From assembly GCA_963516005.1 (NCBI GenBank), contig CAUPYP010000001.1, positions 1 through 64,000 of the forward strand: a stretch of 64,000 bases of DNA, read 5' to 3'. This DNA comes from CAMUQR01 sp963516005. Lineage in GTDB: Bacteria; Patescibacteriota; Saccharimonadia; Saccharimonadales; Saccharimonadaceae. The number at the start of each line of letters is the position of its first letter. Positions within the stretch are counted from its first letter, which is position 1. The translations under genes and the position numbers were made by a program. Shown piece by piece: positions 32,212 to 39,020 of this stretch. The notes beneath the pieces are model-generated. The model saw only the letters and a program-made list of their open reading frames with translations. It was not told the origin of the DNA and searched no databases.

Positions 32212-32493
32212 TTAACGTAATTCTGCTAGGATTAGTGAATTGAGCGTTAATACGATAAAAAACCGACTTTCGCCATATTGATATACTCCGCGCACCAGGC
32301 TAGTACGAAAGCCTTTATTGACGCTTTCATACTTGTAGCCAAACAATGTTTGATTGACAGCGGGGCAAGTGATAGTTTTCAGACGATAATCAATTAGTTC
32401 CTGAATTGACTCCAGAAATTGCTCTTCGTCATTAAGGCTAGTGGCGAAGCGAACAGCTTCTATAAATCTTTCTTCTTTATTCATTTGGTTCAT
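32212..32493 (-). CDS. small cytoplasmic protein, unknown
   Basis: 93 residues from the ATG at 32493, which lies 8 nt after AGGAGG; the in-frame ATG at 32499 is too close to that site. The protein has an acidic helical N-terminal half (FIEAVRFATSLNDEEQFLES) and a hydrophobic C-terminal strand region. One Cys, no membrane helix, no motif recognised. It has its own terminator and a conventional leader, unlike many neighbours. It could be a small regulator, but nothing in the sequence shows it. Confidence 0.6.
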   Translation of the reverse strand: MNQMNKEERFIEAVRFATSLNDEEQFLESIQELIDYRLKTITCPAVNQTLFGYKYESVNKGFRTSLVRGVYQYGESRFFIVLTLNSLILAELR

Positions 32494-32614
32494 GAACATC
32501 TCCTCCTTTTTTAAAAAACAATGAATAAAGTTACTTAATTACTATAATATAAAAATCGCATATCGTCAATCGAATCCGAGTTAAAACGGTCTGGTTTTTT
32601 TCAAAAAGATTATG

Positions 32615-32620
32615 TATAAT
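32615..32620 (+). promoter_or_regulatory. -10 box of the 32665 surface-protein pair
   Basis: TATAAT at 32615-32620 preceded by TATG. The leader of about 38 nt contains AAAGGGGAG before the ATG at 32665. The -35 region is T-rich and weak. Confidence 0.45.
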
Positions 32621-32664
32621 TATAAGGATAACCGAAAATATAAAAAAAGGGGAGTATTGAAGTA

Positions 32665-33474
32665 ATGAGGTTTAATTTTAAAGAGTTTACCCGCCAATCA
32701 GGTTTTATGGGTGGCGTTGTGCTGAGTTCGGTAATTGGCTTAGTAGTGATTGTGCTAGGCTACGGAATTATTTCGAATATCAAAGGTTCGCAATCAGCCT
32801 CTGCTGAACAGATTGCTGGTTCGCCCGAGTCTGGTGTGAAATCACGTATTACGGAACTCTACGACACGCTCGTTACTAAAAATCTCGGTTCGGATACTGA
32901 TATGTCAGGCATGGATGCACTGACTGATAACTGGGGTGTGAAGTGGAATCGTATCAAAAGCGCTGCGCTTAAAAACAAAACCTCGGTGCTCGATAATAGT
33001 CATACAGTCGGCGCCGTCTTGCCAGGCGTAGAAGCGCCAGACCATGTGTTCTTCACAGATCAAGCGGGTTTAAAATGGTCTTATCCGGTGGTGCGAGTCA
33101 ATTCGGCGATTACGACGGCTAAGCGTACGATCGGATCGAATATTGAAGGTCATCAATCTGATTTCGCTGTATGGACCTATAATTCCAGTGGACAAAACAA
33201 TGTGGCAATTGGTATGAAAACTGCTTTACAAATCTGCCAAATGTTAGGACATGGTTGGAGAATGCCGACGATTAACGAAGTTAGGCATGCTCACACATCT
33301 GCCATTAATGCAGGAGCTCATAAATTAGCGCCTGATAATCGTTTTGGAGGGGTTCTCACATCCACTACTTATGAGTCAGATTCGGATTATATAAAAATAT
33401 ATACATTAAATGGCGGATCCGAAAGCATATTACATAAAGGTCATGCTAGGTCACTCTTCTGTGTCAAACCTTAA
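32665..33474 (+). CDS. membrane-anchored protein with DUF1566-like C-terminal domain
   Basis: 269 residues. An uncleaved N-terminal membrane helix (about 15-38) is followed by a Ser/Glu-rich segment. The C-terminal domain (about 110-269) carries WRMPTINEVRHAH and ends with ARSLFCVKP. That pattern resembles the DUF1566/Lcl-C-type domain of secreted proteins, where WRLPT and a terminal FC-V are conserved. The function of that domain is not settled; adhesion has been suggested for related proteins. The next gene, also a secreted protein, starts 18 nt later, so the pair is probably co-expressed. Confidence 0.7.
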   Translation: MRFNFKEFTRQSGFMGGVVLSSVIGLVVIVLGYGIISNIKGSQSASAEQIAGSPESGVKSRITELYDTLVTKNLGSDTDMSGMDALTDNWGVKWNRIKSAALKNKTSVLDNSHTVGAVLPGVEAPDHVFFTDQAGLKWSYPVVRVNSAITTAKRTIGSNIEGHQSDFAVWTYNSSGQNNVAIGMKTALQICQMLGHGWRMPTINEVRHAHTSAINAGAHKLAPDNRFGGVLTSTTYESDSDYIKIYTLNGGSESILHKGHARSLFCVKP

Positions 33475-33492
33475 TCTATACGGAATATAAAT

Positions 33493-35064
33493 ATGCAAGG
33501 AATTTCTAAATATTTCACCACAACTACTAAAGGATTGCTTAGTCTAGGCGTATTGCTTCTACTGACTATGCTTAATACTCACTCAGTCTCAGCCACGCCA
33601 GTTCCGCTCAGCGCTGATTCTCGTGGCATCGTGATTGACTCGAATACTTCGCTAATCCTCTCGTCATCACCGAGTTTTAGTAATCTGACGGTGAATCGCA
33701 ATGCTCGACAGATTAGTGGCTACGCTTGGAGCAGTGATATTGGCTGGATCAACTTTTCGTCGGGTGTGACAATGCTGAACGACGGGTCGCTGACTGGTAT
33801 GACTTTGCCGTCAACCTATACTAACGGGGTGAACTTCAATATTGACCCATCGAAGATTGTGCGTGCTGATGCTAATGGTAATCTACACGGCTACGCTTGG
33901 AGTTCGGACGTGGGCTGGTTGCATTTTAATGGTCAGACAGCGACTGTTTTAAACACTGGTGGCACGATTGATTTGAACAAACAACCAATGCGCGCGAACG
34001 TGACGATTGATAACATCACTGGTCAAATGGCAGGTTATGGTTGGAATCGCGATATGGGCTGGGTGAACTTCGCTGGGGTACAAGTACAGCCAAACGGTCG
34101 CTTGCAAGGTCAAGCTACGGCTCTGAATACTGGCGCAACACTCAACTTCAGTAGTAATAATGCTAATGTGATGGTAGCGAACAACGGTGCTTTTTCGGGC
34201 TATGCGTGGAGCGCGGATTTTGGCTGGGTGAACTTCGATGGGGTGACGACGGCTGATGGTCGTTTTCCGATTAAATTTGCTCCGGGAAAAGTCACCAATC
34301 TGCAATTATCTCCGTCTGGTGCTGGACAAATTAGTCTAACTTGGACGGCGCCGGTGAATGATGGTGGATCAGCGATTACTGATTACAAAATAGAATATTG
34401 TCAATCAGATATGGCTGGAAATTGTTCAAGCGCCTGGCAAGAATACGCTGATGGCGTTAGTACCGCCACTCAAGCGACCGTTAGTGGCTTAAGTACCGGT
34501 GGCACTCAAAGCTATGCTTTTCGGGTAAGCGCTCGGAACGCTGTTGGGTATGGTGAGGCGAGTGCGGTTGCTGTGGCGAAGGCTGGTTTTATCTCGCTGT
34601 CGGTTTCAAACAGTGCATTATCAATTGGCGTAACGCCGTTTAGCAATGGGAAGTTTAGTTCGGCAACGCATAATGTGTTAGTTAATGGCAATCTCTCGGC
34701 AGGTATGACCTTGAAGTTATCGATGGCTGGAGCGGACAATGCTCTGCGTCATGGCACTTTGGCGATTAACGCTACGAGTGCCACAGCGACTGCGCCAACT
34801 GTAGGTATGGATGATAATGCCTGGGGTTATCGGGTAAATAATCCAAAATTCGGCATGGCAACTACTATTGAAACCAATATTGACGACACTAGCTATAAGT
34901 GGGCGAGGGTGCAACCATCTGGTTCAGCTGATGAAATCTACAAAACCGTTGCGCCACTGTCTTTTGCGCAGACTATACCAGTATATTATGGTCTGAAAGT
35001 CAAACCAACAATTCCGGCTGGAGCTTATAGCGGATCAGTCCGGTATGAGTTGATTGCTAACTAA
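33493..35064 (+). CDS. secreted protein with GYAWS repeats and a fibronectin type III domain
   Basis: 523 residues. A signal peptide (about 1-35, cleavage near SVSA-TP) is followed by four repeats built on GYAWSSDIGWINF (near residues 76, 135, 178 and 236). A fibronectin type III domain follows (about 262-358, PGKVTNLQLSPSG to YAFRVSARNAVG). A C-terminal beta-rich region of about 160 residues ends without a sorting signal or membrane helix. The repeats recur in secreted CPR proteins. Likely a released or non-covalently bound surface protein. No Shine-Dalgarno is seen; it is probably coupled to the gene 18 nt upstream. Confidence 0.78.
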   Translation: MQGISKYFTTTTKGLLSLGVLLLLTMLNTHSVSATPVPLSADSRGIVIDSNTSLILSSSPSFSNLTVNRNARQISGYAWSSDIGWINFSSGVTMLNDGSLTGMTLPSTYTNGVNFNIDPSKIVRADANGNLHGYAWSSDVGWLHFNGQTATVLNTGGTIDLNKQPMRANVTIDNITGQMAGYGWNRDMGWVNFAGVQVQPNGRLQGQATALNTGATLNFSSNNANVMVANNGAFSGYAWSADFGWVNFDGVTTADGRFPIKFAPGKVTNLQLSPSGAGQISLTWTAPVNDGGSAITDYKIEYCQSDMAGNCSSAWQEYADGVSTATQATVSGLSTGGTQSYAFRVSARNAVGYGEASAVAVAKAGFISLSVSNSALSIGVTPFSNGKFSSATHNVLVNGNLSAGMTLKLSMAGADNALRHGTLAINATSATATAPTVGMDDNAWGYRVNNPKFGMATTIETNIDDTSYKWARVQPSGSADEIYKTVAPLSFAQTIPVYYGLKVKPTIPAGAYSGSVRYELIAN

Positions 35065-35079
35065 AATATATTTTAACTA

Positions 35080-35108
35080 TTGACTTTTTGTTAAGGTTAT
35101 GCTATAAT
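35080..35108 (+). promoter_or_regulatory. strong promoter of the interrupted gene
   Basis: TTGACT at 35080-35085, 17-bp spacer, TATAAT at 35103-35108 with an extended TGC. The spacer is almost identical to that of the minus-strand promoter at 37698-37726 (26 of the first 30 positions match by eye). Confidence 0.8.
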
Positions 35109-35114
35109 GCGTAG

Positions 35115-35321
35115 TATAAGTTTGAGACAGAACTTACCGCACATTTACAAAAGCAATTACTAGTCGGAAATCATTTTTTCTTCCGCTGGTTGTATCGATC
35201 CTTTGGCTAAGGAGTTATCGTTGGTCAAATGATCGATATGATCGGGTATGTATTTTTTGAAAAAATATTGAATCACCGTAGGGTAAAAACCCTTTAAACT
35301 TACAAGGCGGTGATGAGGAGG
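35115..35321 (+). promoter_or_regulatory. long structured leader, possible cis-regulatory RNA
   Basis: About 210 nt of non-coding leader follow the promoter. Hairpins visible by eye are CGGAA/TTCCG, a TATTTTTT/AAAAAATA stem near 35250-35267, and a nested element. The nested element has an outer stem ATCACCG (35272-35278) / CGGTGAT (35308-35314) enclosing AGGGT/ACCCT (35280-35293). Its outer stem abuts the Shine-Dalgarno GAGGAGG at 35315-35321. This geometry suits control of ribosome access. No known riboswitch class was recognised. Confidence 0.45.
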
Positions 35322-35327
35322 ATAAAA

Positions 35328-35696
35328 ATGGAAAATATAAAAAAGATTTTGTGGCTTTCACGCCACGTAATGACAGAAGATTAAGTTATAGGTTTAAAGA
35401 GAATCTATGGCGATGTAGAGATTAACCATATCTCTAGCCAAGTGACGACTGCTCAAGAGGCAGTTGAGCTTGGCAAAGAGTGTGACGTATTGGCAGTGGT
35501 GTTACCAATGCCGATATTGTCAGACTTAGTTAATCCTAAAACCAATTCCAAACCAGTACTACGCGCTAGATCAAAGCGTGTGGCGATCGGTAAGGAACTA
35601 AACCTAGCCAACAATCAAATGGAACAAAAGTATATGTTCCAGCATGATGGCTGGGAAAAAATCATCAAAATCGAAGTAGTTACTGAGCTACTATAA
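35328..35696 (+). pseudogene. small gene interrupted by a single in-frame TAA
   Basis: ATG at 35328 sits 6 nt after GAGGAGG and encodes MENIKKILWLSRHVMTED, then TAA at 35382. The same frame stays open to 35696, giving about 103 further residues (VIGLKRIYGDVEINHI... to VVTELL). A C-to-T change would turn CAA (Gln) into this TAA, which is the simplest explanation. The promoter, leader, ribosome site and terminator are all intact. Alternatives are stop-codon readthrough, a sequencing error, or an internal GTG start at 35442, which has no ribosome site. The family is not recognised. Confidence 0.6.
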
Positions 35697-35727
35697 AAAC
35701 TCAGTGTACATAAGTGATTGCTTTTCA

Positions 35728-35754
35728 AGCCCGCGCCTAGCGTGGGCTTTTTTC
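35728..35754 (+). terminator. terminator of the interrupted gene
   Basis: AGCCCGCG / CGTGGGCT stem, CCTAG-like loop, then TTTTTT. Confidence 0.85.
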
Positions 35755-35783
35755 TTGTCTTTTACATCAATTTACGGTATAAT
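35755..35783 (+). promoter_or_regulatory. rpsB-tsf promoter
   Basis: TTGTCT at 35755-35760, directly after the preceding terminator, with 17-bp spacer and TATAAT at 35778-35783. The predicted leader is about 93 nt. Confidence 0.75.
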
Positions 35784-35811
35784 ATCACTTTGTAATAACA
35801 TTAATGACGCA

Positions 35812-35861
35812 GTTCTTGAGGTAGCTTCTGATTATCATGAGATAATTTAAGACTCAAGAAC
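35812..35861 (+). promoter_or_regulatory. rpsB leader hairpin
   Basis: Perfect 9-bp arms GTTCTTGAG (35812-35820) and CTCAAGAAC (35853-35861) in the rpsB leader, 10 nt before the AAAGGAG ribosome site. S2 represses its own mRNA through leader structure in E. coli; a similar role here is inference. Confidence 0.5.
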
Positions 35862-35882
35862 GAGGAAAAAGGAGTAAAAACA

Positions 35883-36575
35883 ATGTCAAATATCGACATT
35901 AAGGCTTTGTTTGAAGCCGGTGTTCATTTCGGACATAAAACCAGTCGTTGGCACCCAAAAATGGCGCCATATATCCACTCAAAACGCCAAGGCAGTCACA
36001 TTATTGACCTAGTTAAAACCGTGGAAAATCTAGATTTAGCACTAGAAAAAATCGCTAAAGAAGTCACCAAAGGTGGCAAAGTACTAATCGTTGGTACTAA
36101 AAAATCTCTCAAAGATAAGGTTAAAGCTGTCGCTGAAGCGACCAACCAACCATATGTTTGCGAACGCTGGATTGGTGGTATGTTGACTAACGGTGCAACT
36201 ATTTCATCGCAAATTCGCAAATTGCACCAATACGAAAAATCAATGGCTTCAGGTGAATTCGAAAAACGCTATTCGAAGCTCGAAGTGCAACGCTACCAAG
36301 AGGAAATCGATGCGTTAAACCTCAAATATAGCGGTATTAAGAACCTCACTGCTAAGCCAGCTGTGGTGTTTGTGACCGACGCGATTGTTGACAAAAACGC
36401 CATCAAAGAAGCTAACAAGATGAATATCCCGGTAGTAGCATTGGTTGATACTAACGTTAACCCAGATGGTATCGACTATGTTGTGCCGGCTAACGACGAC
36501 GCGATTAAAGGTGTTGAGTTAATCTTGGACTACTTAGCAGAAACTATTACAACTGCTCAAAAATCAGCTAAATAA
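35883..36575 (+). CDS. rpsB: 30S ribosomal protein S2
   Basis: 230 residues. Diagnostic motifs are LFEAGVHFGHKTSRWHPKMAPYI (residues 8-30, in two parts here), IVGTKKSLKD, and the C-terminal IPVVALVDTNVNPDGIDYVVPANDDA region that signs S2. It binds the 30S near S1. AAAGGAG lies 7 nt before the ATG. tsf follows 26 nt later, the classic rpsB-tsf pair; pyrH and frr, often next, are not contiguous here. Confidence 0.97.
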   Translation: MSNIDIKALFEAGVHFGHKTSRWHPKMAPYIHSKRQGSHIIDLVKTVENLDLALEKIAKEVTKGGKVLIVGTKKSLKDKVKAVAEATNQPYVCERWIGGMLTNGATISSQIRKLHQYEKSMASGEFEKRYSKLEVQRYQEEIDALNLKYSGIKNLTAKPAVVFVTDAIVDKNAIKEANKMNIPVVALVDTNVNPDGIDYVVPANDDAIKGVELILDYLAETITTAQKSAK

Positions 36576-36601
36576 TTTTTAATAAAAGAAAAGGGAATGA
36601 G

Positions 36602-37192
36602 ATGTCATTTACTGTTGAAGACATTAAAAAATTAAAAGACCTAACTGGCGTGGGCTTGACTGACGCTCGTGAGGCGCTCAAAGAAGCTGACGGTAATTTT
36701 GAAAAAGCTTTGGAAGCAATGCGCAAAAAAGGCCTGACCCGAGCTGAAAAACGTGCAGAACGTGAAACTTGTGCCGGCGTAATCGATAGCTATGTCCATG
36801 ATGGTCGAATTGGTGTGTTGGTAGAAGTCAACTGTGAAACCGACTTCGTGGCGCGCACTGAGGAGTTTAAAGCTCTGGCGCACGAAATCGCTCTGCAAAT
36901 CGCCGCTATGAACCCAATTTATCTGTCACTCGAAGACGTGCCAGCTGAGGAAATGGAGCGGGTTAAAGCTGAAGCGCTAGCATCTGATGACCTAGCTGGC
37001 AAACCAGCTGACATCGCTGAAAAAATCGTGGCTGGCCGAATCGAAAAATACTTCGCTGAAAAAACTCTGCTCAAACAATCTTACATCAAAGAAGAATCAA
37101 AGACAGTTGAAGCAGTGGTTAAGGACGCAATCGCAAAACTCGGTGAAAACATCACTATCAAACGCTTCACGCGAATTGAAATGGGCTTGTAG
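36602..37192 (+). CDS. tsf: elongation factor Ts, short form
   Basis: 196 residues against about 280-300 in E. coli. N-terminal UBA-like domain with LKDLTGVGLTDAREAL, then the core CETDFVARTEEFKALAHEIA that contacts EF-Tu. Only about one core subdomain is present, which resembles the short EF-Ts of CPR and some Gram-positive lineages. It catalyses GDP release from EF-Tu. Co-transcribed with rpsB and closed by a strong terminator. Confidence 0.95.
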   Translation: MSFTVEDIKKLKDLTGVGLTDAREALKEADGNFEKALEAMRKKGLTRAEKRAERETCAGVIDSYVHDGRIGVLVEVNCETDFVARTEEFKALAHEIALQIAAMNPIYLSLEDVPAEEMERVKAEALASDDLAGKPADIAEKIVAGRIEKYFAEKTLLKQSYIKEESKTVEAVVKDAIAKLGENITIKRFTRIEMGL

Positions 37193-37217
37193 TCTTAAGT
37201 CTAAGCTCGATACCTAT

Positions 37218-37250
37218 AAAAATACTCATCGGCACCTGATGAGTATTTTT
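37218..37250 (+). terminator. rpsB-tsf terminator
   Basis: Perfect 13-bp stem AAAAATACTCATC / GATGAGTATTTTT with a 7-nt loop, 26 nt after the tsf stop. Confidence 0.9.
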
Positions 37251-37291
37251 GATTTGTGTTTGTGTGTTTGTTTTTTGATTATCGGGAAGGG

Positions 37292-37654
37292 TTAAGCGGT
37301 GGTAGGGAGCTGGCTAGCAGCGATGACAACGTCTTTGATGGCTTTGTCTATTTTGGTGAGACGACTCATTTTACGGATGGTATCGGTTCCAAACATGGCT
37401 TTACCGCCGTCTTTGAAAATAATAGTGGTGAGTTTTTCCCATTTGTTGTTGGCAAACTCGAGTAGGGTATTGGTTTCGGTATACTCAACGCCACGGAAGA
37501 AGCCGTGTTCAATTGGCATCTCGACCTTGGTGATAGGAGTTTCGGTGTCATCAGTAGCGTCAGCTAGCTGATTTACCGTCACGGTTTTGATCACTTCGGT
37601 TTCGGGCATTAACACCTGAAACGATTTCGAGTTGTAAGTTAAGTCTTGGTTCAT
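37292..37654 (-). CDS. 120-residue cytoplasmic protein, unknown
   Basis: 120 residues from the ATG at 37654, which follows AAAAGGAC by about 9 nt; an in-frame ATG at 37684 lacks a site. It has a beta-rich look (KSFQVLMPETEVIKTVTVNQL, then ITKVEMPIEHG) and a Lys/Ile-rich C-terminal helix (RKMSRLTKIDKAIKDVV). No membrane helix, cysteines or known motif. Two promoters lie upstream (37698-37726 and 37806-37834). It is convergent with tsf. Confidence 0.6.
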   Translation of the reverse strand: MNQDLTYNSKSFQVLMPETEVIKTVTVNQLADATDDTETPITKVEMPIEHGFFRGVEYTETNTLLEFANNKWEKLTTIIFKDGGKAMFGTDTIRKMSRLTKIDKAIKDVVIAASQLPTTA

Positions 37655-37697
37655 GTGGTTTTTGTCCTTTTTGTTTTGTTTCAAATATTATGCTTAC

Positions 37698-37726
37698 ATA
37701 TTAGCATAAACTTAATAAAAAGTCAA
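37698..37726 (-). promoter_or_regulatory. proximal promoter of the 120-residue gene
   Basis: Minus-strand TTGACT (37726-37721), 17-bp spacer, TAATAT (37703-37698) preceded by TATGC. Nearly the same sequence as the promoter at 35080-35108, spacer included. Confidence 0.75.
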
Positions 37727-37747
37727 TACTTAAAACACATAATCTCT

Positions 37748-37799
37748 AAAATTAAAACTACCAAGCCATAAAGACTTGGTTTTTGCTATGAATAAGTAT
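37748..37799 (-). ncRNA. candidate ~50-nt RNA or transcription attenuator
   Basis: A promoter at 37834-37806 would start minus-strand RNA near 37799. About 20 nt later an ACCAAG / CTTGGT hairpin (37780-37760) is followed by AGTTTTAATTTT, which looks like a weak intrinsic terminator. It contains no start codon with a ribosome site. Either a very short RNA is made, or the hairpin attenuates readthrough into the gene at 37654. Confidence 0.35.
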
Positions 37800-37805
37800 A
37801 CTCTC

Positions 37806-37834
37806 ATTGTATCATACTTATGCTAAAAAGTCAA
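37806..37834 (-). promoter_or_regulatory. distal minus-strand promoter
   Basis: TTGACT (37834-37829), 17-bp spacer, TACAAT (37811-37806) with an upstream TATGA. Third member of the TTGACTT promoter group in this region. Confidence 0.65.
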
Positions 37835-37858
37835 GATGATGACAGGTAATAAATAAAA

Positions 37859-37893
37859 AACACCCCCTTGAGTGTTTATGAAATAGGGGCGTT
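37859..37893 (-). terminator. terminator of the 114-residue gene
   Basis: Minus-strand AACGCCCC / GGGGTGTT stem (one wobble) followed by TTTTT, 14 nt after the stop at 37907. An internal AAACAC/GTGTTT pairing is also possible. Confidence 0.7.
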
Positions 37894-37906
37894 TTGGAAG
37901 TTTTTT

Positions 37907-38251
37907 TTATGATATGAATACAAGAGTACAATCCTTGTGATTACTCTTTGAACAATGATTGTTCGGACTCATATCGTCCTCTTCGGACGCTGTGTGAACC
38001 AAGCAGAGGTTTGGAGTAATAACTTCAATATTATCCACTCTACCAAATCCTCTAATTTCATTTGGAGCGGCGTCTGGTGTCGGTGCGACTTTTGCGCTCC
38101 ATGCCAGTCCTCTGACTGGTGTTTTGGTTTCGTCGTCTTTGATGACGTAGCCATCAGCTTTTTGGATCTTGGCAATAAACTGTTGTTTTGCCTTTCTCAT
38201 TTCTGTATCGATGGCTTCTTGAATCGTATCATTTTTTAAAAGGTCTTCCAT
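37907..38251 (-). CDS. 114-residue cytoplasmic protein, unknown
   Basis: 114 residues. Helical charged N-terminus (DTEMRKAKQQFIAKIQKADG, about 16-35), then a glycine/proline-containing middle, and a C-terminal half with two Cys and several His (HTASEEDDMSPNNHCSKSNH, about 86-105). The Cys and His could bind a metal, though no standard zinc motif is formed. AAGGAGG precedes the ATG. A promoter (38315-38343) and a terminator bracket it as a single-gene unit. No family recognised. Confidence 0.6.
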   Translation of the reverse strand: MEDLLKNDTIQEAIDTEMRKAKQQFIAKIQKADGYVIKDDETKTPVRGLAWSAKVAPTPDAAPNEIRGFGRVDNIEVITPNLCLVHTASEEDDMSPNNHCSKSNHKDCTLVFIS

Positions 38252-38314
38252 AATTTCCTCCTTGAAAAGAACTAAAAATTGTTATTAGACGGAATTGTCT
38301 AGCAACAGGACTGT

Positions 38315-38343
38315 ATTTTGACATACTTGATTTAATAAGTCAA
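38315..38343 (-). promoter_or_regulatory. promoter of the 114-residue gene
   Basis: Minus-strand TTGACT (38343-38338), 17-bp spacer, CAAAAT (38320-38315). The leader of about 55 nt includes a TAGAC/GTCTA hairpin. Confidence 0.55.
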
Positions 38344-38391
38344 TAGTTTAGTAATAAAATCAGTAAGGAACTTAATTTAAGCGGAGTTTTT

Positions 38392-38400
38392 TGGTATAAT
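38392..38400 (+). promoter_or_regulatory. extended -10 promoter of frr
   Basis: TGGTATAAT at 38392-38400. GTGAGG lies before the ATG at 38427. The -35 is weak. Confidence 0.6.
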
Positions 38401-38426
38401 ATCAGTAATAAACGAAAGTGAGGAAT

Positions 38427-38981
38427 ATGTTTGATCTTAAGCAATGTCAAAGTGAGATGGAAAAAGTAATTGAGTTCTTTCAGCAGGCGATGAAATCGGT
38501 GCGAACGGGCCGAGCGCATGCTTCAATGCTGGATAATGTGCGTGTCGAGGTTTATGGGACGCAAATGCCTCTGAATCAAGTCGCTAACGTAGTGGCGGCT
38601 GATGCCCAAATGCTAACGATTACGCCGTTTGATGCGAATAATTTGCAGGCGATTGCTACGGCGATTCGCAATGATCAATCGCTGGGTCTGAATCCGAGTG
38701 ATGATGGGCGACTGGTGCGAGTGCCAATTCCGGCACTAACCACTGAACGACGCCTGGAAATCGTCAAGCAGGCGAGTGAAAAGGTCGAAGAAGCGAAGAT
38801 TCGTGTCCGTAATGTCCGTCAAGATGCGCTTAAAGACATCAAGAAGCTTAAGGATGATAAGCAGATTTCGGAAGATGACGCTCGACGCTTCGAAAAAGAT
38901 GTCCAGGACTTGGTTAACAAAACTCAGGAACGTGTTGAGGAATTGTTTAAACAAAAAGAGAAGGAAATTACCACAATTTAA
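38427..38981 (+). CDS. frr: ribosome recycling factor
   Basis: 184 residues, full length. SVRTGRAHASMLDNVRVEVYG (in two parts, residues 26-46) and the C-terminal coiled coil with ISEDDARRFEKDVQDL are diagnostic. With EF-G it splits post-termination ribosomes. ATG 38427 is chosen because GTGAGG just upstream serves as ribosome site; the in-frame GTG at 38418 is part of that site. rseP follows 39 nt later. Confidence 0.96.
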   Translation: MFDLKQCQSEMEKVIEFFQQAMKSVRTGRAHASMLDNVRVEVYGTQMPLNQVANVVAADAQMLTITPFDANNLQAIATAIRNDQSLGLNPSDDGRLVRVPIPALTTERRLEIVKQASEKVEEAKIRVRNVRQDALKDIKKLKDDKQISEDDARRFEKDVQDLVNKTQERVEELFKQKEKEITTI

Positions 38982-39020
38982 GGATGGTAATTATCAAAAT
39001 GACAGGAAAAAGGGGATAAA

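Noticed and set aside
37256..37571. Plus-strand frames opposite the 120-residue gene
   Set aside because: No ribosome site, and they overlap the tsf terminator region; the minus-strand frame has the promoter and Shine-Dalgarno.
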